Origin: Ilyonectria destructans
Lineage: Eukaryota > Ascomycota > Sordariomycetes > Hypocreales > Nectriaceae
Length of the DNA stretch: 64,000 nt
Direction: 5' to 3'
Assembly: GCA_020740775.1 (NCBI GenBank)
Contig: JAHEWK010000007.1
Location: 2,294,001-2,358,000, forward strand
Shown here: piece by piece, positions 10,749 to 21,813 of the stretch
How the letters are laid out: each line of letters opens with the position of its first letter
How positions within the stretch are numbered: the first letter of the stretch is position 1
Notes under the pieces: generated by a model
What the model saw: only the letters and a program-made list of their open reading frames with translations
Database searches by the model: none
Told to the model about the DNA's origin: nothing
Made by a program: the position numbers and the translations under genes

Positions 10749-11200
10749 GGTTTGGTAGGCGCAGTGTTGGGTTATCAAAATAGCACTCTAATTCGGTAGT
10801 GTGGTTAAATATCAACACACCTGGGGATACTGACTTGATACCCATTCGGCCCTGCAGGGCCAACTAACCATGGTTACCGACTTCGGCTCTAGTTATCGAC
10901 CATTTGCCTTAGTGCAGGGTTCACGACTGCAAGTACGGGGTAGGCGGGGAAGGATAGAAATCGTTCGTGAGACTTGTTAACCGGCCGGCTATATGACGCA
11001 ACGGGTATCAAGATTCAGGCTCATGGTAAGATGGCCCAACCCCCCATCAACCTCCCTGTACAACAGGATTTTGTCACAAATTAATTACCATGTTTTCCCA
11101 ATCTTGCCATATGGGTATCCGGTATTCAATTCCGTACAGATCCTTGCGTCGAGGAACCTGGAGCAAAGCCCTACAAAGTCAGCATTTTTTGGGACGCACA
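10749..11200. promoter_or_regulatory. shared divergent promoter of SDR and SSADH genes
   Basis: 452 bp between two divergent ATGs. The arrangement suggests co-regulation. No recurrent motif was found. Confidence 0.5.
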
Positions 11201-12936
11201 ATGGCAACAGAGGCTGCTCATTTGGTATGCCACCGGTTCTGAAATGCCAGATTCTCTTAAGATATACCGCTAATACGAGTAGGTGAGGTCTCGTCTGCGT
11301 GATCCAATTTTGTTCCGTGAGCAGGCGTACATCGGAGGAGAGTGGACCGATGGAGGAGCGAAGAAGCAATTTTCTGTTTTTAACCCTTACTCCGCCGATC
11401 AAATTGGGACCTGCCCAGAGATGTAAGTCAACAGAGCCAGCTCGATGCGAAATTTCGATGGAACATGTTATCTCAACGAAATTTCAGGGGCCACGAAGGA
11501 ACATTGAGAGCGGTTGAAGTTGCTCAAAAGGCTTTCGATTCGTTCCAACACACGATGCCGCGCCAGCGGATGCTAATCTTGAAAAACTGGTTCGAGCTCA
11601 TGCAGGAACACGAAGAAGACCTGGCGACCATCTTGAGTTTTGAGAATGGGCGGCCAATTGAAGCGGCACGCGCGGAGATAAAGTACGCAGCAAGTTTCTT
11701 CGAGTGGTTTCAAGGGGAGGCTGTTCGGTCATACGGGGAAACAATGCACTCCAGCACACCGAGTTCTCGGGCCCTGACTTTGAAGCAGCCCATTGGCGTT
11801 GTGGGAATCATCACGCCATGGAACTTCCCCTCTGCCATGATTACAAGAAAAGTCGGAGCGTCAGTTGCCGCTGGTTGTAGTGTTGTCGTCAAGCCCGCTG
11901 CAGAGACGCCCTATTCTGCCTTGGCGCTGGCTGAGTTGGGTGAACGAGCAGGGCTTCCTGCGGGGGTTTTCAATGTCGTGACGACTGACAAGAACATCGC
12001 CGAAGTTGGGAAGGTCCTATGTGAAAACCCTACTGTAAAGAAGTTATCCTTTACTGGCTCGACTGGAGTGGGGAAAATTCTTATGCAGCAGTCAAGTTCT
12101 TCACTAAAGAAGCTGTCTATGGAACTTGGCGGAAACGCACCCTTTATTGGTGAGACCCAGAGCCGTATCTACCCAACTGGCACTAACTAGACGAAGTTTT
12201 CGAAGATGCTGATTTTGACAATGCCATCGAAGGGTTGATGGCGGCCAAATTTCGTGCATCGGGGCAAACATGTGTCTGCGCGAACCGCGTCTATGTTCAA
12301 GAAGGCATCTACGACACATTTGTTGGTCAACTGGCCAAAGTTGTCAAAGACAGACTTATACCTGGCGATCCAATGTCTACGAGCACCACTATCGGCCCTC
12401 TTATCAATACCAAGGCCGTGAAAAAGGTGGAGCGGCTTGTCGACGACGCCTGCAAACTCGGTGCGGAAGTAGTGACCGGCGGATCGCGTTCGGACAGAGA
12501 CCCTGAAACATTCTACCCGGCCACGATCTTGAAAAACATGAACTCTTCGATGCAGGCTAGCAAGGAGGAGCTCTTTGGGCCGGTGGTTGCTTTATACCCG
12601 TTCAAGACCGAAGAAGATCTGCTAAAGCTAGCCAATGACTCCGAGGTTGGACTGGCTTCGTATGTATACACGAAAGATCTCTCGAAAGCCTGGCGAGCGG
12701 CCGAACTACTCCAGACTGGAATGGTTGGGGTTAACACTGGCGTGATATCCGATCCTGTAGCCCCTTTCGGAGGCATCAAGCATTCTGGATTCGGGCGGGA
12801 AGGAGGGCGACTTGGCATCGAGGAATTCCAAATCATCAAGGTAAGTACAGATGAACTCCTGGAGCTCTTATCTAACTTTCTCAAGACAGTAACGATTGGG
12901 GGGCTGGGTCTTCCAGATAAGTCATCGATGATTTAA
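11201..12936 (+). CDS. succinate-semialdehyde dehydrogenase-type aldehyde dehydrogenase
   Basis: It oxidises succinate semialdehyde, or a close analogue, to succinate with NAD(P)+. Exons are 11201-11224, 11283-11422, 11488-12149, 12197-12840 and 12886-12936, giving 506 residues. The acceptor at 12196 was preferred over 12190 because it restores the normal 34-residue spacing between the catalytic glutamate (MELGG, E267) and cysteine (GQTC, C301). The oxyanion Asn is in PWNFP. The active-site loop reads TCVCANR; the second Cys two residues on is the redox-switch cysteine known from human SSADH. GGIKHSGFGREGG near the end is also typical. There is no convincing mitochondrial presequence. The neighbours (SCS subunits, divergent SDR) fit a route ending in succinate. 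Oxidation of 2-oxoglutarate semialdehyde is an alternative role. Confidence 0.88.
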
Positions 12937-13146
12937 CTTCGGCCGCGAGTGGTTTCTTTCTTGGCAGCTATGTAGTCCACATGAGCGATATAAGACACAA
13001 TAAAGCCACGAATATACGAAATTTATCAAGATAATGCGTCTTTATTATAGTTACAGCTACTTTGTATTCTCAAACGCATCCAAGACTCGATACAGTTGAG
13101 AGTACAATCATCCTCGACGTGCAATGTTCAACTCCATGGGACGCCT

Positions 13147-14271
13147 TCATTTCCATGCAGCGAGCTTCGATATTCTCTGCATGATGCTCTCAGTCTTCAC
13201 AGTGCTTGGCGCAGTGTAATCAATGGTGTAAAGAGAGATGGAGACTCCGCCATTTTCCACAACATATGTCTCTCCTAGCATCGAGCAGTCGCCATTCACG
13301 CAGGTGTTTACTCCGGCAGCATAGGGCTTAATGTTTGCCCAGGTAAAAGTACCCTTGGTGGCATTAAGAACAGCTTCGTTGACGTGTGCGTTGCCGGTCA
13401 TGCGAGTTTGCACAAACTTGAGTCCTTTGTTGTTGCCTGTGAGTGGCGGGATGTTGACGTTGACGCCATATCCCAACGGTAGAATCGGGCCGCCAGCAGG
13501 GCTGCTTTTGATAAAAGTATTAACAACCTTGAGCGACACCTCAGCAGCCCAAGTAGCGGGGTTTGTCTTGTTCTTGACGTCAAAGTACGCAATCTCTGAG
13601 TTGCTCGCTGATAAGGCGATGGCTGGGATGCTTCGCTCGGTTGCCGCATATCTGTAGATATCTGTTAATAGCCGAAATAGAAAGGGAAAGAACGTCCTTA
13701 CGCCGCTCCTGCTGTACCCGACAAAGTCCAAACGAACGGCCCGAGGTTGGTTCCGTAGTTGGGTCCAGTTAAGACAAGATCCGGGACCTTGAATTTTGCA
13801 TATCGCGGGAGGACGTAGTCGAGCGCCACGAATGTGCATGCCGCCGGGGTGCCATTATAATACCAAATATGGCTATCATGTGGGTCACTCCCAACCTTAA
13901 ATAATATTAGTTTAACCTTGTTGCGGTCATAGGTCCTTCTCATTTACGTACAGATGGTGCGCCAGCTGGGATCAGATTGTAGATCGAGGGCGCTGTCAGA
14001 TTGGCCTCCGTGGTGAAGTCAGATCGACCTCCTTGGCCAGACTGTTTAGTAGCCGGTGCTACGATCCACACTAAAAGAATAATTATTAGTCGCTTTCCAT
14101 TTCCTTAAATGAATGTTGCGTACCGTCGTGACCTTCGCCCTTCAACAAGCGGTAAAGCTCGCGAAGGTTTCCGGACCCAAAACCATCATCATTGTTCAAT
14201 AAAATATTGAGAGCGTTCGAAGACGACGCGAGAAGGATTGAGGAAACGGCAAGGATATTAGACAGACGCAT
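13147..14271 (-). CDS. SurE-like acid phosphatase / 5'-nucleotidase, secreted
   Basis: Four exons (14271-14124, 14070-13952, 13895-13702, 13651-13147) encode 321 residues. A hydrophobic signal peptide of about 20 residues precedes NILLNNDDGFGSGNL, where the two Asp are the SurE metal ligands. Downstream are WIVAPATKQSGQGG and GPNYGTNLGP, whose Asn completes the metal site. The SurE fold hydrolyses nucleoside monophosphates and other phosphate esters. Fungal secreted forms are annotated as acid phosphatases or survival protein SurE. An ATG ten codons upstream is possible, but the chosen start places the signal peptide at the N-terminus. It overlaps no neighbour and is convergent with the SSADH gene. 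A link to the catabolic genes around it is not obvious. Confidence 0.88.
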
Positions 14272-15045
14272 CTTGATTAATGGGTGGGGAACTAAAGTCA
14301 CTGAAGGTTGAAGATTTACGATATTACGGTTGACTTTATAGCACCAACATTCCCACCTGGTTGGACGATCCTATCGCAGTCTGCCAATGCTCCTTCCCAA
14401 CTAGGTAACTGTCCGTGCCGATACCAAGGACCCTTCGCGATAAGATCGGCCTCGCGTCTTGGCGTAGAGCGGTGGCCCCCGACGTTTCCGCTTCTCCTCA
14501 TTTTTCCTTGGTGTCCTGCCCTCGACTTGTCCAAATCCAGTAAGTGATCGCGTGCCATGGGTGAAGATAGCCGGCGGCCTCTGCAGCTTAATGACCTTAT
14601 GTTATCTCCCTCCGCATCATCATAAAGAGGTCAGCGGCCGCGGTCCAATTAAGTGTGCTGATCTAGATTGAGCACATGCAGGACAGGTCCAGATGAACTT
14701 TTGAAGTCAGCCACAAAGTCTACACGCCGGAGTCGATTCCCAGGTAGGCCTAGATATTCCAGGTCCAACGGCGCCAAGCCCTGGGGTACTGCACTGCCCT
14801 TTGGAGTTCGGCCACCTCCGCATGTCTTTGACTGGCCATGTGATGGTCATGGAAAATCATGCTCCCGAGGCATGTTAAGCCTGCAGCCTCTAGGGTGGCT
14901 CAATTGGGGAAGAAATCAACTTGTCAATTAGACGATGGAGGCGAAGAGTCTGGCCATCTTCTCCTATGCAGCCCACCAGTTCTAATGCCCTAATTGCCGC
15001 AGCCGTCTTCATCCAAGAGCGGGTCATCCGCTTTGCCACTGGACG
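14272..15045. other. intergenic, nothing recognised
   Basis: 774 bp of moderate GC. Short open frames on both strands have no family resemblance. The SurE promoter should lie in the left third, and the tRNA-Ile gene follows. Confidence 0.5.
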
Positions 15046-15140
15046 GCTTCCGTAGCTCAGTTGGTTAGAGCATCGTACTAATACTTCAATTGCCAGTGTT
15101 GGTGATGCGAGGGTCGCAGGTTCAAGCCCTGCCGGGAGCA
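15046..15140 (+). tRNA. tRNA-Ile (anticodon AAT) with 21-nt intron
   Basis: The acceptor stem GCTTCCG pairs with CGGGAGC (15133-15139) and the discriminator is A. The D arm is GCTC/GAGC. The anticodon stem TCGTA/TGCGA encloses a loop with AAT at positions 34-36. A 21-nt intron follows position 37, the canonical nuclear tRNA intron site. The T arm is GCAGG TTCAAGC CCTGC. A run of seven T, a Pol III terminator, follows at about 15164. Confidence 0.93.
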
Positions 15141-15798
15141 ATAGACTCTTGATGCCATCCAGTTTTTTTGATCTTTTTGCATGTGGTGACGATTCTTGCT
15201 TGTCTTTTTGCTAGTCAACTAAGTAGGTGGCTGGAGTGGATTGCGTAGTCACGATGCGCATTCTCTCTCTGTCCAGCATCTGCACGGCGGAATTTTGTCC
15301 TCATTATCTGCTGTCGGCGCACGCTCGCTGTTTACACCGTACCGTCGTCAACAGTGAAAATTTTCAATATTCTGACCTGGGGGTAATTTCTAATGAACCA
15401 AAAATGCTCTGAATATTGATGTTCATGACACCCAAGACCGTTCAAAGCAGAGAGTTGAATGAGGAATCAAGCCAGACCCCGACCGGCCAGTCGCGTCCAT
15501 AGCAAGTACTCAATATCTGTCTCATCTACCAAGGAGGACGCATTGGATCATCTTTCATGCGAATTTGTCTGAGACATGGAATGAGAGGTTCAACGTCCGA
15601 GACATTCTTGGCAGCCGTGCAATCATTTAAGTAACCGCGAGCACATAACCGAAACTGCAATTGACATACCCGGAAATAACCCCACACCTCACTTAGCTTG
15701 AATCCATGGTGTCTTATAATCGGAGAGTGTGTTCTGCTTCAGCTTATGACGCTTTTGTAATCCAAGCCTACCCCCGATAGTCCAATCACATTCACAAC
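15141..15798. other. intergenic, promoter side of mitochondrial ALDH
   Basis: Apart from the Pol III terminator of the tRNA, no gene or repeat was found. The ALDH promoter should lie in the last few hundred bases. Confidence 0.5.
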
Positions 15799-17567
15799 AT
15801 GGCGTCTTTCAAGGGCTTGACGCGCCTTAGACACGCTGCCGCTATTCAGCCAGCTCAGCTTTCATGGCGCTTGAACCACATGCGCTTTGCCAGCACGGCA
15901 TCGTCCAAGGTGGTCAAAATTGCTGGCCGCGAAGTCTCGATTCCGACGGGAATCTTCATCAACAACGAGTTCCGAAAATCCATTGGCGGAAATGCTTTCG
16001 CCGTTGAGAACCCAGCTACCGGCAAAGAAATTGTCCAAATTGAAGAGGGCCGTGAAGAAGACGTCGAGGCGGCAGTAAAGGCAGCGCGAGAGGCCTTCCA
16101 GAGTGCGGATTGGTCGGCGTCGGATCCCGCGTGCAGAGGCGAGCTGCTCAACAAGCTTGCGACGCTGATGGAACGCGACAAGGAAGACATAATTGCACTC
16201 GAGATGCTCGACACTGGAAAGACGTATCGCCAAGCTTCAAGCCTCGATTTTCCCGGATCGGTGGGCACCTTGAAATACTACGCAGGTTGGGCCGACAAAA
16301 TCACGGGCATGACCTCGTTCAATATCCCTGGAACATTTAGCTATACCCGACGCGAACCCATTGGTGTCTGTGGACAAATAATTCCTTGGAAGTAAGTCGA
16401 CATTCTCTTTTCCGGCGACGATAATACTGAGATTCTGGCCATTCGGCAGCTTCCCATTGTTGATGTTCATCTGGAAAATTGCCCCAGCTCTTGTCACAGG
16501 AAACACGGTGGTGATCAAATCCGCCGAGGCAACTCCACTGTCTGCGCTCAAGATATGTGAGCTGATCAAGGAGGCTGGTTTCCCCGCGGGAGTTATCAAC
16601 CACGTCCCTGGGTTTGGAAAAACTGTTGGAAATGCCATTGCCTCGCACATGGGAGTTGACAAGGTTGCGTTTACCGGATCCACAAATACAGGAAGAGCAA
16701 TCTTAAAGGCGTCGGCCGCGTCAAATCTGAAGAAGGTCACTCTAGAACTGGGAGGAAAAAGCCCGGTACGTTGCCAGCATCATTTGCTTTGCTAAACACG
16801 CTGGTTTGCTAACCCCTCGCCCAGAACATTGTCTTTCCCGACGCCGACATCGACAACGCCGTGAAATGGTCCGCCTGGGGCATCAACATGAACTTCGGCC
16901 AGACATGCCACGCCGGAACTCGAATCTATGTTCATGAAGACGTCTACGACACATTTGTCGAAAAGTTTACCGAGCGCATGTCGGCAATCAAGGTTGGTGA
17001 CAACTTTGATCCCACCACCGACCAAGGCCCGCAGAACAGCAAGATGCAGTTTGACAAGATCCTCGGCTATATTGAAAGCGGAAAGGAGGAAGGGGCTACC
17101 ATTCACCTGGGTGGACAGGCATCCAAAGCTGGCGCAGAGGGCGGTTACTACATTGAGCCGACCATCTTTACTGATGTGAAACCAAATATGAAAGTATGTA
17201 TCTCATCTCCCTAGTCCACGCCCCTACCTGACAAGTCTTTCAGATCATGAAGGAAGAGATTTTCGGACCTGTCGTGGCCATTTCCAAGTTTTCCTCCGAG
17301 TCTGAAGTCTTGGAGCTGGCCAATGACACTTCATACGGCTTAGCAGCTGCAGTTCACACCAAAGACTACGAGCGGGCAATTCGTGTGACAAATGCGCTCC
17401 AGGCAGGCACTACTTGGGTCAACATGTACAATTTCGTCCATTGGTCTATTCCCTTTGGCGGATACAAAGAGAGCGGACTAGGCAGAGAGTGTGGTGAGGC
17501 TGTGTTGGAAAACTACACCGAGACCAAGGCTGTTTACCTGAACATGGGGACTCAAGCTCCCCAGTAG
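15799..17567 (+). CDS. mitochondrial aldehyde dehydrogenase (NAD+), ALDH1/2 type
   Basis: Exons 15799-16391, 16450-16765, 16825-17193 and 17244-17567 give 533 residues, each junction with standard splice sites. The first 34 residues are basic and Ser/Ala-rich (LRHAAAIQ then [10 protein letters not shown]), a mitochondrial presequence. Catalytic residues are complete: Asn198 in PWNFP, Glu297 in LELGGKSP and Cys331 in FGQTCHAG. The cysteine neighbourhood (TCHAGTR rather than QCCCAGSR) differs from classical acetaldehyde dehydrogenases. The last exon carries [10 protein letters not shown] and [15 protein letters not shown]. It probably oxidises a small aliphatic or aromatic aldehyde to the acid in the mitochondrion. 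The alcohol dehydrogenase gene 541 bp downstream on the same strand could supply that aldehyde, so alcohol to aldehyde to acid is a reasonable two-step reading of the pair. Confidence 0.92.
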
Positions 17568-18108
17568 TGTCATTCCGTATTCTTCATACAAATATGTACT
17601 AGATTCAGCTTTTGGTCAACTTTGGTAACATCTTAGCCTGCATTAAATCCGTCCACTTATATGGTTACATGTCATCATTTCTGTCTCGAGCATATTACCG
17701 GAATCCGAGAAAAAGTAAAGGCTACAAGAAGGCCAACAGGGTTCAGGTTAGCAATGGCTCGGTTATCAGGATGGTCATATAACCTTTGTCGGTGTCACTT
17801 CACCACAAACGTTCCCTGCTAATCATCCCATAATTCCACTTCCCCGCACTTTCGGCAGTAGCAAATCTGGGGTTGACAAATAAGCGAAGCCGGGGCAATC
17901 CATACTGCTTGTGGTTCTTAGTGTTGTCGTTGCATGAACTGTCTGAGTCGACCCTGGTCTGCTGGGTGAATGATAAATGCGTTCACATCTCAACTTCCAC
18001 CGAAAGTTAAAAGAGCCGTCACTTACTGCTCTGTGCATGTTGTACTTTGACATCTCATCTACCTACCTTACTATCGTCATTTCGTAAAAGTCTCCTCGCT
18101 TGAAAACG
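17568..18108. other. intergenic between ALDH and alcohol dehydrogenase
   Basis: 541 bp containing the ALDH 3' end and the ADH promoter. No other feature seen. Confidence 0.5.
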
Positions 18109-19496
18109 ATGGCAGCCTCACAGCCAACCGCTATTGATGAGTTACCCTTGACTGAGCGCCTCGGAGCAGGGAAGCCAGAGGCCCATCACATGGAATACGC
18201 CAACCCTGCCAGCCCTACACAACAGTCAGACTCCAACTCGTTTAGAAACATCGAAACCGTGGCATTTGTCGTACGTGAACCAAAGGCCGACTTTGAACTA
18301 GTCCCTGTCGTTCTGGACGAAGTTCGATCAGATGAAGTGCTTGTTGAGATGAAGTACAGCGGGATATGTAAGCCAAACCCTCTCATAACAAACCTGAAGG
18401 ATGAGACTAACATTCGTTTGCGCCTAGGTCATACCGATGTTGTGCTTCAGCAAGGCCTTCTTCCCATGGTAGAATTCCCAGCCATTTTTGGACACGAAGG
18501 CGCTGGCATTGTGCGTGCTATCGGAAACAAGGTAAAGAACGGCGACCTCAAAGTGGGCGATGCTGTAACCCTTTCCTTCAATACGTGCGGGGAATGCAAG
18601 CCTTGCACTACAGGTCATCCGGCCTTCTGCTACACTCACCCACAAGTCAATCACAATGCAGTTCGACTCAGTGATAGGAGCACTCCTGCGAGGCTTAAAA
18701 CTGGCCTCTCCGTAAGGAGTCAATATTTTGGCCAATCGTCGTTTGCAAAAATGTCGGTTGTCAACGAGAAATGCGTTGTCAAATGTTCCAATCCAGATGC
18801 AATGCATCTCTACGCTCCCCTTGGATGTGGGTTTCAAACGGGAGCGGGTACAGTTCTGAACATTCTGAAGCCAAGAGAAGAAGACTCGTTGGTCATCTTT
18901 GGTCTTGGCAGCGTTGGATTTACTGCTTTGATGGCCTCAAAGTACCTGAAAACTGGTCGAATTATTGCTGTGGACATCGTTCAATCCCGACTCGATCTGG
19001 CAAAGGAACTTGGAGCAACCGACACGATAAACTCCATCGAGGAAGCTGACGTCGTGAAAGCAATTAAAAACCTCACCGGCGGCGGCTCTTCATTCTCTAT
19101 TGACTGTACGGGAATCCCAAAGGTCATTGAGAGCGTCATTGCATCAGTTGGTCCTCTCGGCACAGCTGTTTTAGTTGGCGTCCCGCCGGCAGGTGCTGAG
19201 ATTAAACTCAACGCGCTTGAATTTCTCCTTGAAAACAAGAAGTTTATTGGAGTTATTGAAGGGGACTCGAACCCCACTCAACTCATTCCTCACCTGATTG
19301 CCATGCATCAGACAGGGAATTTTCCAATTGATAGACTTTGCAAAGTCTATCCCTTTTTTGAGTTGCAGAAGGCAATTCATGATATGCATTCAGGCAGAGT
19401 AAGCTCTCCATATCCCGCAGTTTTGAATCTGCTTCTACAGTTCAGAGACTAACACGCCCCCTCAAGGTCATAAAGCCCATTATTCAGTGGACTTGA
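18109..19496 (+). CDS. zinc-dependent alcohol dehydrogenase, aryl-alcohol dehydrogenase type
   Basis: Three exons (18109-18367, 18428-19398, 19467-19496) encode 419 residues. The first intron is 60 bp and in frame, so the ORF looks continuous across it; splicing is required to join GIC to HTD, which carries the catalytic-zinc Cys and next residues. The last 10-codon exon restores the normal ending GRVIKPIIQWT. Catalytic zinc ligands are Cys in GICHTD, His in GHEGAG and Cys in LGCGFQTGAG. The structural zinc site is the four-Cys CGECKPC plus HPAFC. The nucleotide fold has GLGSVG and the acidic residue in AVDI, indicating NAD+. The fold resembles benzyl/aryl-alcohol dehydrogenases. An unusual N-terminal extension of about 45 residues precedes the domain; a near-cognate TTG lies three codons upstream of the ATG used. 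Confidence 0.9.
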
Positions 19497-19639
19497 AATA
19501 TACTTGGACTTTGTGTTTGTGTTACGAGAAGGGCTGCATCCAAAATGGCTGGTCGAATAGTTACACATTTGCCGTTTTGAGAATTCTATGATTTCGTATT
19601 AAAATACCATTTCAAAGGCGGTACTTTAGCATATTTAGG

Positions 19640-20682
19640 TTTAATCTTGAGGCCGCAGTCAAGAAAACGAGCGATCTCATCACCGAGGCTGGTAAAATTG
19701 GTGCAGAACTCATCGCCTTTCCTGAACTTTGGATCCCGGGATACCCTACCTTCATCTTTGCGCACAACACCAAGGTCGTCAACGACTACATGCTTCGCTA
19801 CTACCAAAACTGCGTATCAGTGGGTTTAACCCACATGGCAAGCATTCGGAAAGCGGCTCGGGCTGCGGGCATCATGGTTGTGATAGGAATTGCGGAGCGT
19901 GACGGAGGCAGCCTCTACATGGCTCAGACGTTCATTGGACCCCAGGGCGATGTCCTCTTGCATCGCAGGAAGTTCAAGCCAACGGACTTTGAGCGCATCT
20001 TTTTGGAGATGCGGTAAGTGTCCCTGTTTCTGACTCTACCGCAGTGCTTTGCCTTGTGGATTCTCGCTGACTGGTCCAGTCTGGGGATTGTGCCAAAAAC
20101 GTTGTGCAAACTCCCATCGGCCGCGTTGGTGGGCTTGAGTGTTTTGAACATCTGCAACCTCTTCTCAAGTACAACACTTACTTCCAACGCAAGCAAATTC
20201 ACGTAGCTTCGTGACCTTGTCTCTTCCCTCCTGTCGGAAGCATGCCCTTCTTCAACACTGTGGAAGCCTGCCGCATGGCAACTCATACGCTTGCCATTGA
20301 GAGCGGAGTTTTCGTCCTCTTAGCATCAATGACTCAGTCCGAGAAGGGACTGAAGGCTAATGGTCTCGACAATGGCGTTGATCCAGGAGAGGAGCTACCG
20401 CATACAGCTGTGAAGGGTGGTGGGTTCACCGTTATCATTGCACCTGATGGACGAGCCCTAACGGAGCCGGTGCCGGTTGACAGGGGGGCCTCGTGTACTG
20501 CGACTTGGATTTTAATGAAATCTACAGGGCAAGCCAGTGGGTGGATCCAGTTGGTCACTATTCCAGACCGGACATCTTTAGCTTGGTGGTAAGGAACGAT
20601 ATCGAGCCTCACGTTGTAGCCGATAGCGTGGATGACGAGTATTGTCATGTTTCTCGTTTCCCACAGTTGGAGGAGGAGTAAT
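19640..20682 (+). pseudogene. nitrilase / cyanide hydratase family pseudogene
   Basis: The frame resembles fungal nitrilases: catalytic Glu in FPELWIPGYP, Lys in HRRKFKPT and Cys in GGLECFEHLQPLLKYN, with a plausible intron at 20015-20086. Three faults break it. No start codon in frame precedes the first conserved block at 19640. A TGA at 20217-20219 replaces the Trp expected in the HVASWP motif. One base is missing near 20482-20490 in a run of G, so the C-terminal part (VYCDLDFNEIYRA to the acidic end at 20682) continues in another frame. Active enzymes convert nitriles to acids or cyanide to formamide. A sequencing error could explain the G-run deletion, but not the stop and the absent start. 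Confidence 0.82.
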
Positions 20683-21813
20683 ATTTTACCATCAGAATAG
20701 AACTACAATTGAATAGTCATGGAATTAAAAAAACGGACAACTTGGTTTAGCACCGGAATCCGGGCTCAATCCCAACTCGGCTCTTCGAGTCCAGCTCATC
20801 ACCCAGGCTTACTAGCTTACCCTACACTACGGTGAGCTACCTCGCAGCGCCGAGCGAATTGTAAGAACACAATCCATAGATAACACCTTTATATTCTTCT
20901 GGAATGGCTTTTGGTCTTCAATTTAGAAGAATATGTAATTACGGGGTCCATTTACGCTTCATTGAGCACTAGATTCAAAGCTGGACGACGAGCTGGTCCG
21001 CCTGCAGTAACGTTGGTGTTCACTAAGCGGGATGTCAGGATCAAGAGCAGTTCGACGACAAGTCCATTCAGCTAGGCTTGGGAATCTATCATAAGTCACA
21101 TATCATACCAACAGCGGGACCTGTCATTTTCTTACTGTTCAGTGGGATTCAGAACTCATTAAATGCTCCTCGGCGATGATCGCTGTCGGTTATTCGCAAA
21201 CATACACAGCATTATTTACACAAACAAATACACACGCTAATCATGAAGATTTGAGATAATAATACACGATATAAATATTATGAAATGATTATAAAGGCCA
21301 AGCCTTAGCATGTAAATTTCATGTTATTAAATAAGTAATAAACATATGCCTTCAACCTAAGTGTGTGCTTGCCGATAAGTGGGTGTGAATCAGGTATCTA
21401 ACACTACATGGCGTAGATCCAAATTGTTCGTGTGTGCATTGGATAGAGAACAAGAAAAGGAAATTTTATTGCATGCTACCACTTCCGAACGTTATACAAC
21501 ACCTCATGCTGGGCGGGGAGGGTGTACGACGGCTGAGCGATTGGGAGAGGTCACGCTACCTGGGCCGATGGTGGTAGCCGGTAGCAATGCAGCTCAATGC
21601 CAACGAATACATGCAGGCGATATAAAATCTTTACAGATAGAGATTACGAGGGCGGGTAGTGCTCAGGTAAATATATACCTGTGTACGTGTGGGAGACCTG
21701 CTCATCCCGCACCTGCACGGTGACGGTCATATTAAAATTGAATGAGGACTATGTTAATGTATATTTACTATTTCGGCGTAACCTATAAAGTTCCGCCAAG
21801 TCGGGAATGCTAA
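20683..21813. other. AT-rich intergenic
   Basis: 1.1 kb with no supportable gene. About 20740-20860 holds a GC-rich patch followed, on the minus strand, by seven T; it does not fold into a credible tRNA. About 21190-21360 is strongly AT-rich. Confidence 0.5.

Noticed and set aside
20740..20863. Possible tRNA on the minus strand with a T7 terminator
   Set aside because: An acceptor-like pairing with several G-T pairs and A-box-like bases can be drawn, but D and T arms do not fold properly and no clear anticodon loop exists.
21379..21723. 114-codon plus-strand open frame
   Set aside because: Odd composition, AT-rich surroundings and no recognised motif; likely chance.
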